In this document: piece after piece, positions 47,911 to 59,352 of the stretch | Layout: each line of letters opens with the position of its first letter | How positions within the stretch are numbered: the first letter of the stretch is position 1 | Source of the DNA: Nageia nagi | Lineage: Eukaryota > Pinophyta | DNA: 64,000 nucleotides | Reading direction: 5' to 3' | Assembly: GCA_050084985.1 (NCBI GenBank) | Contig: JBITNC010000001.1 | Coordinates: 162,192,001-162,256,000, forward strand | Translations under genes and position numbers: made by a program | The notes under the pieces: generated by a model | Database searches by the model: none | Seen by the model: only the letters and a program-made list of their open reading frames with translations | What the model was told of the DNA's origin: nothing

Positions 47911-48139
47911 TCAACCCAATAGAGATTTGGGGGTATATCAAAATATTTTACTAGGGAATGATACCAATATAAACCCAATGAGTACTATGGATTACACATA
48001 AATAAAAGTAACACATGGTGGTCCCTTACCCACTTAGATTGTTGGTATGATGGGCTAATACCTAGTTCATGTTGATACATGCATAGGAAGGGGAGATGAG
48101 AGAGCACCTCCACCTAAAGAGATAAGAGTATAACAACCC

Positions 48140-48985
48140 ACGTAACTAGTCAATATACAAGTGTCATCATAGTCTTTCAAACCAAACATTATAGTATGGA
48201 ATCAGTTAGAGCAAAAATTGAAGTTAAATCATACTAAGCTATACTTATGGGATTTGTTACAACAATCTAAGTCTTATAGAGATACCTTAAATGACATACT
48301 TAAGACTATTGAGTTATCTTATGAGGATCCTAATACTACTATGAAATTTTATGCAATAGCTCAAGACTATATGAGGCCTTCTATCACTTTCTATATGGAT
48401 GAGGTAAATTATACCCATGAGCATCTAAGAAGCATCCATCTATTTATATTATTGTAAATATAGATGGTAAATGGGTCAAGAGAGTTATGATTAATGACGG
48501 ATCAACTATGAATATCATATCTATAGTGGTACTTTAGAACCTTAACATACCTATGTCATACTTGAGTTCTCCCACATTGTCCATTAGGACCTTTAGTAAT
48601 ACTTTCTTTACCACCTTGGATGTTGTTGTGTTCCCCATTAAGGTTGGGATAAGATCGATTCCTACAACATGTCATGTTGTTGAGGGTGAGATGCAGTATA
48701 ACATTATTTTAGGTCAACCTTGAATAGATGAGATGGATGGTGTCTCATCTTCAAAACATGGTTGCTTAAAGTATTTGTATGGTGGTAAGATCCATTGTAT
48801 TCCTATGCATCCTAACCCCTTTATTTATTGCATCCTTATTCACACTCTTAATCCTTTTTTTTAGTTTTTCTATGATAATTTTGTTGCCCATCACTATCCT
48901 TATGAATAATAATCCTAATCATGCATCATTTAGTTTACAAGATCCCCAAACCTCACATCCTAATCTAAATCCATATCTTTGGTAA
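48140..48985 (+). pseudogene. Element D protease region
   Basis: The segment starts with LYLWDLLQQSKSYRDTL and SITFYMDEVNYTHEHLRSIH (48,233-48,440), the linker before the protease. The active site reads RVMINDGSTMNII (about 48,485), related to the family's M-I-D-x-GS. A later block has VVEGEMQYNIILGQP then IDEMDGVSSSKHGCLKYL (about 48,680-48,775), matching the LGRPW-x-H end of plant gypsy proteases. Frameshifts and a TGA in place of Trp are present. Confidence 0.82.
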
Positions 48986-48999
48986 ACACCTTCATCATC

Positions 49000-50090
49000 A
49001 TCACCTCCATTATATGTACCTCTCCCTATGCACTTTAATGGTAAATAACCCATAGGGTCCTTGCCCTCACAACCATTGGGTCTGAGGCTTCAATTTAAGA
49101 ATCCTCAACCCAATCCCACTAATCCTTAATCCTACAATAAGGTTTTGCCTCCTTAGGACCTTTACTAATCATTAGATATGCCATATTGACCTTCCTAAGA
49201 GGAAGATTGTCATGCTTCTTCTTTTGATCATGTCACCTACTAAGAGGATGATGATAATGATGATTCTAATACTTAACCTATTTTGGTGTAATATGGTAAT
49301 CTTAGTTTGCAGGATTATTGAATTGAGGATGTATCTTTTAACATCCAATCAATAAGGTATTTTTGCTAACTTAAGAATACTTCCATTGGTATTGGGTCTA
49401 TGATTCCTTTAGACTAAAGTCCTAAGCAATATTTTTTTTTTATTTACATTAGTATTGATTATTTATTTGATGTTCCTTTTGACCATCCTTTGAAAGAAAA
49501 TTTTTATGCCAAGATTGATTACTTATCTTTTCCTAACGTTTTTTGAAGATATTTTGAACATTATAAATGGCAAGGTTATGGATTGGGAAAGTATGAGAAA
49601 GGTATGTTTAATGCATTTCAAACTAATTTTTAAGCTAGTCATGATAATTGGGGCCTTGGTTTTAAGTATGCCAAATCTTTCATGCTTAAAGAGCAATTTA
49701 CCAATCTTGATGTCCATGATCAGAATTTTTATGTTGATGATATTGGTCTTTATTTTGGTCCTTTTAGTCTTGCCTCATCAAATTATTCCATTCCTTTGAA
49801 TTTCTTTAATGATCCTTTATCCTAAAACATGATTATTTTATCAAAATGGTATCTATCCATGAGTTATATCCCTTTTATCATCCCCTTTATGGTGACTCTT
49901 TTATTGTTGTTGATATTGAATCTATGAATTTTTATTTACCACCATTAGGATTCCTTTCATTGAGCAATGTTTGTATTCCCCCTCACTTGTCCCTTGATTA
50001 GGCTTCTTTATCGAGTCTTATGTTATCTATTTTTGATCCCACAAAATATGATTACTCATATCTTCCCATCATTAAGTAACTTGAAATAGG
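49000..50090 (+). pseudogene. Element D pol linker between protease and RT
   Basis: A weakly conserved, acidic, Pro-rich linker. Fragments such as DNWGLGFKYAKSFMLKEQ (about 49,640) and SMNFYLPPLGFLSLSNVC (about 49,925) are in coding-like frames but shift repeatedly. No separate gene is evident. Confidence 0.5.
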
Positions 50091-50097
50091 ATCCCAT

Positions 50098-51790
50098 ATG
50101 CATGTTCATGGCCTAGTTGAAGTCAACATTAGTGATGATCCTAAAAATCCTAAGATCATTTATTTCAGTGATATCTTGAACAAGTCTAAGCATGTCCTAG
50201 CTAGATACATCTTGGTCAAGTTTCATAAATTCTTTATATTCAGTTATGATGATATGCCAAGATTAGATCCAGACCTTATGGTGCATAATATCTTGAATTA
50301 TCTTGATGCCAAGTCAATCAAGCAAAAGCCTAGGATGGTTAATCCATCCCAATCCCTTTTGATCAAGGATGAGATTCAAAACCTTTTAAAGCCTTGTTTC
50401 ATAAAACCTATTGACTATTCCAAGTGGGTTTCCAATATGGTTCCTATTAGTTGATCTAATGGTCATAATCATATTTTCAGGGATTTTTATGATCTTAACA
50501 AGGCATGTATTAAGGATGTCTTTTCTTTACCCAATATTGATATTTTGGCTAACAAATTTTCTAGCTACAACCAAATTTGGGTTAGTCCTAAATATCAACA
50601 TAAAATAGCTTTCACAACCCATTAAGGGACCTATTACTATAGGTTCATACCTTTTAGTATTAAGAAGGATAGAGCTAGTTATCAAAAAGCCATGCCCTAT
50701 ATCTTCCATGACATGATGCACGACATTATGGAAGATTATCTCAATAATATTTTAGCCAATTCCAAGATATGATAAGGAAATTAGGATATCCTTCATAAGG
50801 TATTTCATCATCTTCTTGAGTATAACATTAGGTTGAATCCTAAGAATTGTGTCTTTGGTATCACTTTCAGTAACCTCTTAGGTTTTATCATTTCCAAGCA
50901 AGGTATTGAGATTGATACTAAAAAGGTTAATGCTATCATCAATATGCCTATTCCTAATAATATCAAAACCTTAAGGATTCTTTAGGATAATATCCAAACC
51001 ATTTATTGCTTCATAGCTTAGCTTTTAGATAAATATCATCCTTTCAATGAACTTTTGAAGAAGGGCATCGTATTCAAGTGGAATGAGAATTGTCAACAAG
51101 CTTTTGATGATATTAAGCACTATCTCAACACTCCTCCTATATTAATTCCTCCTAAAGATGGTATCCTTTTCTACCTTTATCTCTCAATGATCAATTTTTC
51201 TTTAGGTATCATGCTTGCTTAAAAGAATAAACAAGGCAAAGAGAAAGCCATATATTACCTTAATTTTATTCTTATGGACTAAAAGATTAGGTACATCTAT
51301 ATAGAATGTCTTTTCCTTATCATTATTTTTCCAACCAAGAAATTATATCCTTACATGCTTAATCATATTAATTAAATGATTTCTCATGCTAATCAACTCC
51401 AACACATGATAAACAAACTTACCATAACTCTTGAACATTTATGTGGCTTAGGTTTTTATTAGAGTTTGACATTGAATTTATTAGTCATTAATACATTAAG
51501 GGTAATTTCATAGCAAATAAATTGGCTAAAGTTACTTTACCTAACAATTCTCCTTTGAATATCAATCTCCCTTACAAGGATATCTTTAAGGTTGATGAAG
51601 AGGAAGAATTTGTTGATACTTACAAGAAATTTGACATGATTATGTATTTTGGTGGATCTAAGTGTGAGCAAGGGGCTGGTGTGGGAGTTATATCAAAAGA
51701 ATTTGGGGCCCAAATAGGTAGAACACTTGAAAACATCACTTAACTACTAATAAACTATTTCACTTTGGGCCAATTCTCTTCGAATTTTCT
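50098..51790 (+). pseudogene. Element D reverse transcriptase, RNase H and start of second RNase H
   Basis: RT blocks: FSYDDMPRLDPDLMVHNI (50,242), SIKQKPRMVNPSQSLLIKDE (50,315), FIKPIDYSKWVSNMVP (50,398), DFYDLNKACIKDVFSLPNID (about 50,485), MHDIMEDYLNNILANSK (about 50,715, where the catalytic Y-x-DD has become YLNN) and LLGFIISKQGIEIDTKKVNA (about 50,877). RNase H: VFKWNENCQQAFDDIKHYL (51,070) and IRYIYIECLFLIIIF. A second, archaeal-type RNase H begins MYFGGSKCEQGAGVGVI (51,640), as in Tat-lineage elements. Similarity stops at about 51,790. No integrase follows on this strand. Confidence 0.88.
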
Positions 51791-51797
51791 TATGAGT

Positions 51798-54490
51798 CTA
51801 GAGGAATTGCTGTAGATTAACTTTTATCTTTTCACAATGCTCAAAGAATTGTAATATAATTTTCTCATTGAATGAAGCTATTAAGTTGTCAACATTTGAA
51901 CTATCCACCCTAACCTCTTGCATTTTTCTCAAAAATTCTATATCTTGGATTGGTGTTTTATCTACCTTACACAAAATTGGTATCCCCAAAGACACTACAT
52001 CTTGCAGTTCTCCTTTCAAAGAATCAATCTTGCTCTACCATTTGAGCATACTTTTTTCTATACTATCATAGACTCCTTTCCCTTATGTAGGGTGATTAAT
52101 CCATGTTAATATCTCTATTCTACTCCCCAAATTTAAAGCCTTTAACTATTCATCAAAGACTTTGGTTATTTTTTCAATTGCCTTCTTAGCATCCTTTATT
52201 AGTAGTTTATAAATAGATTTCTTCTCAACCACCTTTGTACTGAGCTTATTGAACCCTCCAAAGCAAACCTCCATATGATTTTTAAATTGTATGACAATTT
52301 TCAAGTTTGAAGTGATTGACTTCTAGAATTCTTCTTTTATCTTTAGTAAAAATACCTTATCTACTTTGTTTATATGGGCAAGCTATTGTAGCTATGCCAA
52401 ATTACCATTTAAACTGCTAATGGTTACATCCTTTAATGCAATTTTAGTATCTTTATTTGCTAGCTCTTGGTCCTTTGCTATAATGGTAGCTTTCTTCTTG
52501 CCTAGCTCTACCTCTTTTTCGATAAGCATAATATCTTTCTTTGCTAATGTATTAGCTATAGGAGCATTGGAAAAAGCATTTTTCAACCCATCAATTTGAT
52601 TATCTATAGCTTTTAACTTGGAATTTTGAAGCTCTAGTTGCTTCTTGAGTGACTCATTAGACTTGAGCACCTTGTTATACTTAGGTTCTAGTTTGGTGAC
52701 CTTAGAAATATTCAAGTTAACTGTAGTGTGCAATAACTCATTCTTATCCTACCTAAGTATGTTGACCAAGTATATATTGATGCTCATATTCATGGCCATG
52801 AGGTCCTTGGGATGACCTTGAGATTCATGGGTAACTACCATCTCTAAGACCTTGCTCTTGGAGTCTAAGAAACTCTAGAGCCTTACTGGATTGATTGGAA
52901 TAGGAATCTTCTTCAGTTGCTTATCCATCCAAGCCTCCTAGTTGGCCTTCACATATTGGTACTATTGCATTATCCCATTGATGGACACTTGGTACCTAGA
53001 AATAGTGATAAATAATGAATTGGGACTCATGTCTTGCATTGGGAATGACATAATTTGTTTGGTCAACATTGAAGGACTAGATTGGGTAGGGCTTTGGCTA
53101 ACATTTATGATAATGTTTAATAGTGAAAGTGGGTTTGCTGATGTCAAGGGAAATTAGGTGATGGGGGTGATAGATTATGAAACTAAGGTGGAGATTAGGG
53201 GTGGAAGTAATTAAGGCATGATTAGTGTTGGTGTGGTTGATGTTGATGTAAATAGAGGGATTGGTGGTATGACAATAGGTGAAGGAGTTAGCATTGATAA
53301 TACTAGTGCAACCGATGAAGGATATGTTGCTGGGATTAATTAAGTAATTGAAGTAGAAGAATAAGTAGAGTTATAAGAGTGCATACCTAAATGTAGAGTG
53401 GCCTATTTAACATGATTATATGGCTATATGCCTTAAGGGTTAGGTTGAGCCTTTATCAACCTTCTATGGAGAGTTCTCTAGAAAATTCTCTTTCAGCACT
53501 TAGGCTTACTCTTCTTTTTAGCTACTTTTTTATCCATCTAAAGAGCCTTCATTTGATGAATCAACATAATAAAGGTTCTCTAAACACCACATATTTACAA
53601 ATGTGTCATCCATGTCTAACTCCAATGGTGCAAACTGATTCCTGAATTAAATCTAGTACTAATTAAAAATTGCTATTTTCTTCATAGACCACTTGTTGCT
53701 TTTAAGCTATTTTATCATGTTCTTCAAAATGCCATCACTTTTTAGGTCATAATTCACTTTAATTTCATAGAACCTTAGCCAAGAAGGGAGTAGATCCTTT
53801 GTGACCATGTTTGTGGGCATTAGGGCTTTGTTCTCTCCCCTATTTTTCCATTTCTCAACTTTTGGTCTTCATTCAACCTTGAAACTTGGTAGGTTCAGTT
53901 GTAATTTCACTTTCTTCTGGAAGTAGTCCTCTAGATCATAAAACTAGTATTGATTCATTCTCTTCAACTTCAACATAGTTAATTTTTTCTTCAATAATTC
54001 ACATCCTCCCTTGCCTTGAAGCATCAAATCATTAATTTGATGGGGAATTAGGTAGATCTATTTTTTCTTAATCATAGTACCATATTTGGAATCTATGTAG
54101 TCCAATTATTGGGCATACTCCATGCTAAAGACCCTATCTATCACATGTATGGTTAATAGAAAATGAGTGTCAAAATACCCATATAATTAGATAATAATCC
54201 TATTCTCCATGAAATACTAGTATTTGGTCTCACCTTGAGGAAGTCTCAAATAAGACCTGGAAGCTTTTCATAGTCTGGGTGGTGGTGTGCTAACCAAGGA
54301 TATGGCTAGGACTAAGAAATGTTCTACAAATGAGTAATAACATCTTGAAGATCTAATTTCTTCATTCCAGTTATCCATGAACTTGATATCTCCATTACTA
54401 TTACTTTTCCTCAACTATAAACTGGTGAAAGAACTAGGGTTTTAATGAATGAAAAGCCAAATGATGTATGATACATAAGAAAAATGGGAA
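51798..54490 (-). pseudogene. Large unrecognised retroelement-associated gene, 3' part (coiled coil)
   Basis: Read on the minus strand this continues from 62.25 kb across element B. Order: LEDYFQKKVKLQLNLPSF and MVTKDLLPSWLRFYEIKVNY (about 53,940-53,760), APLELDMDDTFVNMWCLENL (about 53,625), a Pro/Ser/Thr-rich linker (about 53,400-53,080), EAWMDKQLKKIPIPI (about 52,920) and MVVTHESQGHPKDLMAMN (about 52,845). A long coiled coil follows (52,733-52,392: LKSNESLKKQLELQNSKLKA, ANTLAKKDIMLIEKEVELGK) and a second helical part ends near 51,798. Most breaks are single stops. I do not recognise the family. Plus-strand frames here (51,868-52,599) are shadows. Confidence 0.65.
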
Positions 54491-54495
54491 CCATT

Positions 54496-55291
54496 TATTT
54501 ACAAATATTTTGAGAATGCAAATAAATAAATAATTACAAAACCCAAAATACCTATTTCAAGCTACAGATAGCAATTTAGACCATACAACAAAATAGATGA
54601 AGAAGATAACCACTCTAGAATAAGGATGACAATACCAATCAAGAACTCTGATTTGTATACTTACCTTATGAAGTGTACCTAACACCAAATAATGATGATA
54701 TGTTTGATATGTGGATGGAAAATAAATCCTACTCTAGAAGCTATAACCTAAAATACCACAAAAAGAGGATTGTAGGTGGTTTATATGTTGTACACAAGGA
54801 GCACCGATAGTGTATTTAGCATGAATAAGGAGCTTTGATGGTCTTCATCAGAGTGTTCTTTACTTTCAAATCAAGTCAATAATTTGCATATATATGTTTC
54901 GATTAGAATATAAATTATTGATGTTAGAATAAATCATGTAAGGAAGTACACAAACCATAACCTTGAATGGCAACATCAAGAGGCACCTAAAGGATTGCCA
55001 CCACCAAGACTAGATATGGGATCATGTATCTCCTTGATGTGGACTTACTATTAGATCCCTATTTATATAGATAATAATATGACCTACTCCTTAGGTCAAT
55101 GTGTACCTACATAAATAGGGTTAGCCCATAATACATATTGATATTCAATACAACAATATATTCAAAATAAACATTAACATTATAACTATATTCAAGATAA
55201 GCATTGATATCAATACATTAAATATTCTAGGTATGCATTAGTGCAAACAAATGCATTTATTTAAATGCATAAATAAATTTTAGCAATAACA
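54496..55291 (-). repeat. Element B left LTR (3' LTR)
   Basis: 796 bp, collinear with 61,447-62,242 from ATTTACAAATATTTTGAGAA to the CA at 55,290. Its first TG has mutated to TA. The interior shares its general plan (TATA near one third, AAATAAATAAA-type end) with the element A LTR. Confidence 0.92.
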
Positions 55292-55530
55292 GATGCCCCA
55301 CTTTGGATGAGAAATTGATATCACTAGGTGCATTGAGATTTTTCATTCAAAGTACAAATCAAGATGTCATGGTAATGAAATATTAGCAAGCATTGATAAG
55401 CATAATACCAACACTAATTAATTTGAACTTCAACAAAGATTGTAATATAGCAAGAACATGTAAAATTTAGATATGAGTTGAGAAAACTCCTTGCTGTAAT
55501 ATTTTTTAATTTGCCCCTTGTCATGATACG

Positions 55531-55600
55531 AACAACACATGACCATACATGACAACACATGACCATACATGACCACACATGACAACACATGACCATACCA
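55531..55600. repeat. 10-bp tandem repeat, 7 copies
   Basis: Seven consecutive 10-mers alternate GACAACACAT and GACCATACAT with few changes, forming a 20-bp higher-order unit. The minus-strand frame through it (55,414-55,629, repeating MCCHVWSCMV) is a by-product. Confidence 0.95.
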
Positions 55601-55649
55601 ATACCTTCACAAACAAGAATGAATAGCATACTATAGAATGGGAGCTTAA

Positions 55650-56000
55650 CTTTGCACTAAGAGCCATGATAACATGAGAGCTAAAACTCTATGCCAAGAG
55701 ACACCAAGAGGCATGATAACATAAGAGCTGAAACTCTATGCCAAGAGGCATGATATGATAATAAGAGCTACAACTCTATACCAAGAGGCATGATATGATG
55801 ATGAGAGCTAAAACTCTATTCCAAGAGGCATGATATGATGATGAAAGCTAAAACTCTATGCTAAGAGGCATGATATGAAGATGAGAGTTGAAACTCTATG
55901 CCAAGAGGCATGATAATATATGATAAAGCCTAAAACTTTATGTTGAAGGACCATGATGTCTATGTGGAAGCTAAAACTCTGTGCTAAGAGGCATATAACA
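55650..56000. repeat. About 40-bp tandem repeat, 8 copies, in element B 3' region
   Basis: The unit is GAGAGCTAAAACTCTATGCC followed by AAGAGGCATGATATGATGAT, with length variants of 33-46 bp. An isolated copy, GAGAGCCAAAACTCTACACT plus AAGAGGC, lies at 58,860, beyond the PMD gene. The core AGAGCTAAAACTCT is a small hairpin. Confidence 0.92.
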
Positions 56001-56782
56001 AAAATACAATCCAAGATATAGCCATATAGATAATTCTTCATTGTGTCTAGCAAATTAGGATATTCAATCTAACAAAACAAGGAATGCAAGTGGTCTATTT
56101 TGACATAAGCACACCACTAGTAGTACTTAACAACAAAAAAAGGCCATGAGTGATCCTTTTCTTAAGGAATTTTTGAAAAATTTCAAACCTATACAATGGT
56201 GGATTTCTTGCTAATTCTGGCTAACTTTTCTATTTACCTATTTGTAATCCATAGGTATGCATTGGGATTATCTAGGGATAGGTGCTCTTGAAATCTTATA
56301 AAAGAGGGTTGACCCCCCTTTAATTATTCACTTGCTTGCATTTTCAAAGTGGAGAGTATTTAGAAGTTTTGAGAATCTATTAGATAGGTGCTTGTTCCTA
56401 ATTTTGATACTATCAACCTATGATTGATTCTGCTTCTTTTTCACATCTTCTTGTCATGGCTTTATTGATCACACATTGAGAGGGACATAAAGCTACTTTG
56501 GTGATGAACTCTCATACTGGTCATCAAGTAAATCATCTTTACCTATCTTTTCTTTGGTGCATTCTTGATTTTTCCTATGTTTTTTTTATAGTTTTCCTAT
56601 GTTTTTATAGTTTTTTTATAAGTCTAGTATTCTATTCCTAGGGTTTTACCTATTAGAATACCTTTGATTTCATTTTTAACTTTTAGCACTATTTTTTAAT
56701 TTTCTACCTTCATGATAAGGTTGATCTTTTTCATATGACCTTGCACATGAAATTTTGTCATTTTTCTATATGGGAAGAGGGT

Positions 56783-56877
56783 CACTGGTGGTCCCTTCTA
56801 CCCTAGTTTGGATCATGGGTGGTCCTCTTCTACTGTAGTTTGGACCATGGGTGGTCCTCTTTTACTATTTTGCAAAA
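56783..56877 (+). repeat. 32-bp repeat with GGACCATGGGTGGTCC palindrome, 3 copies
   Basis: CAT(or CAC)xGGTGGTCC then CTTCTACTGTAGTTTGGAC repeats three times. Diverged copies of the TCATGGGTxGTCC core also occur at about 58,978 and 60,825-60,865 in the same element. Confidence 0.8.
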
Positions 56878-56879
56878 CT

Positions 56880-58735
56880 CAAAAAAATGCATTAATAACC
56901 GAAACTAATATTACTTTTTGGATTTTTTTGCTAGGATTGCAATTATTACATGAGGGCTTCCAAAAAGAGTACTACTTTTATAGTTTCTTAATCATATCCT
57001 CAATAAATGAGAGTTGGAGTATGCTTGAGGTTATTTCTTTAAGTTATTTTGCCTTTACTAATTACATTTATCATGATTAGGCTATGTTGATAGATTTGAT
57101 GGAGAGGTGGGATCCTAATTCCAACACCTTTCACTTACCCACTTAGGGTATTACTGTGTCACTTGAGGATATCTATAGGATCACTAGGCTACCTATCAAA
57201 GGTAAACTGGTGAACATGGTCTTTGTTCCTATCATGGAATGAGTAGAGGAGTGGGCTACATGGATTACAGGCTTAGATGAAGTGAACCACAAGAAGAGGG
57301 GAGTTTCCCTAATGAGACATGTACCAGAGGATCCTCTAGCATGAGCTAACCTATGATTGAGGCTCCTTATTACTTGCCTACTAGATGTTGTTGTCTATCC
57401 AGATAAGAGCAGTGAGACAGTTCCTATGGGGATGGCTCCTATTATCATGGACATGGTCCTACATAAGTAGTGATATGCATGATGCCTAGCTATTTTGGCA
57501 TAGCTATATCATGATTTGCATTCATTCACTAAGGTGGCAAGAGGGGAGAGATAGGTGGCTCACTCCATGATTCTATAGGTATGGGCCTATGATCACATAG
57601 GCATCTCTAGATTAGCCTCTCTACCATTGAATCTACTCAATGACATGACCACATGGTAGTGATGGGCAACTATACATGGTCTTGAATTTCTTGATGTTTA
57701 CATAGAGGGATGGACTATACGATTTGACACACTCAAAGAGTAACAAATGTACTAGCATCCCTATAGATATACCCCAAAGTGGATCAAGGATATGCATGAG
57801 CTAACCTAGGTGAGATACTTGACATATATCCAGACATGTAAAGCATTGGTTGAGCCATACAAGCTAGAGTGAGTACTCTAATAGTTTGGGATATAGCAAG
57901 GGATACTAGATGAATGTAGGATAGTAGTATGCTACTACCACAATAGGGACCTACTAAAGGACTATGAGGTAGTACCAAATTGGGATTCTGAGTGGACATA
58001 CCCCAATGAGGAATCAAACTTTGAGGATGACCTAGACATAGATGGTCCTAAGAATATTGAGGACTACATGGATTGGTGGCAAGGATGTAATCCTTACCAC
58101 CTAGGCATATGAAGTAGACCAACTTGAGGATGAGGGAGATGTAGTTGACATAGGGGAGGCATTGACAAGATGGGACATAGGGTGCACATAGTCAGGATGG
58201 GGCTCACATAACATGGGTGACACACATGATAAGACACTAGATGCCAGTCATAATCATAATGAGGAGAATGACCCAAACTAGGATGAATATGAGCCTAACA
58301 CAGAGGAGGATATATATGCGATAGAGGATGATAATGATACATATTATTTTTATCTTATACATATATTTTTATTTTATTTATAAAATGCATGTAATACTAA
58401 TATGTGATTTCCATGTTATATGCAAATGGCGAGGATCCAAAACTAGACATGAATCAGTTACATAGGCTTATAGAGCAAGAGGATGTCAAAATTAGAGATC
58501 TACAAGGATAGCTATGATATGGAGGAGGAGAATACACTAGCCTATACCAAGATCTACAAAGAGCAAAATGCATAGATTCAAGATCTTTATGAGAAGTAAT
58601 GCAAGGTCAAGAGAAAAGTAGGTGAAGAGAAAGTGAGGGCTAAGAAGTACAAGGCTAGGTGTGGGGGTAGTGGCTCTAGTAGGACTACTAGTTCTAGTGT
58701 AGGGGAAGGAGGTCCTTCTGGGAGATGATAGTTCT
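56880..58735 (+). pseudogene. Plant mobile domain (PMD) gene in element B, antisense to gag
   Basis: Best-preserved PMD copy in the window. LHEGFQKEYYFYSFLI (56,950) leads to LMERWDPNSNTFHLPT and GITVSLEDIYRITRLPIKGK (57,096-57,205), the family signature W-P-x-THTFHLP-GEMT-LED-LGLP. Further on are GLDEVNHKKRGVSLMRHV (57,270), SMILxVWAYDHIGISRLASL (57,568-57,625) and ECRIVVCYYHNRDLLKDYEV (57,910-57,970). An acidic tract (58,015-58,330) and a Lys/Glu-rich then Ser/Gly/Arg tail (SSRTTSSSVGEGGPSGR, stop about 58,730) follow. Many stops are TAG at family Gln or Trp positions (for example 57,078). The acidic tract and charged tail are separated by an AT-rich, possibly intronic gap (about 58,335-58,430). 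Confidence 0.85.
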
Positions 58736-58739
58736 AGAT

Positions 58740-59350
58740 ATATGATGATCACTCAACCATGCTAAGATTTTGTAAAATGATTGACCTTTTTATGATATAT
58801 AAAAGATGAATTTTTATTTATTTACTTTTTTATTTATGACATGTATTTATGATAAATATGAGAGCCAAAACTCTACACTAAGAGGCCTAAAAAGATGTAG
58901 TGATCTAGGAGAAAAAACTCCACATAAATATGTACTCATTAATTTTAAATTCAACAAAATTTATTTATGAAAAAGGATCATGGGTAGTCCATTTCTAACA
59001 AAAATAGAGTGCCAATGCTCCTGTTATGATGTTAAAATGATCCCCCATTTTTTCTATCATGACATTGATTAGTTCATCTATCCTACTATCAGTTCTATTA
59101 GTGTTAGTATGATCATGCATGCTTACCAAATGACATAACTAGAGGGCCTTGTGCCCCTATTGAAACTAGGTTCATTTCATTATTTTTCTCGTTGTGCCCC
59201 TATGACAATGGGATTTTTCATCATGTTTCCTTGTGTATATAATATTTCTACATTATGCTATATAATATTTCTACATTATGCTATGGCATGGGGTTCTTGT
59301 AAATCCCTAAATTTCTCATTATCTACATGTATAGGAGTCTTTTTTTGTTC
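58740..59350. other. Gap between PMD gene and gag ends in element B
   Basis: Contains one stray copy of the 40-bp 3' repeat (58,860) and a TATAATATTTCTACATTATGC direct duplication at about 59,240-59,280. No gene is seen; the frame at 59,151-59,408 is not convincing. Confidence 0.5.
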
Positions 59351-59352
59351 TT

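Larger units (their letters stand above)
55292..56780 (-). other. Element B 3' untranslated region
   Basis: Begins GATGCCCCACTTTGGATG, homologous to the start of the 3' regions of elements A and C. It holds two tandem arrays, listed separately. The part from 56,020 to 56,780 shows no gene. Confidence 0.6.

Noticed and set aside
51868-52599. Plus-strand open frames over the coiled-coil gene
   Set aside because: They are shadows of the minus-strand Lys/Glu/Leu-rich gene; Phe/Ser/Leu composition on the plus strand is the expected by-product.
55414-55629. Frame encoding Cys/His/Met/Val repeats, possible metal-binding peptide
   Set aside because: Translation of the 10-bp tandem repeat on the minus strand.
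57784-58276. Minus-strand open frames over the PMD gene
   Set aside because: Shadow frames; the plus strand carries the PMD domain with recognisable order.
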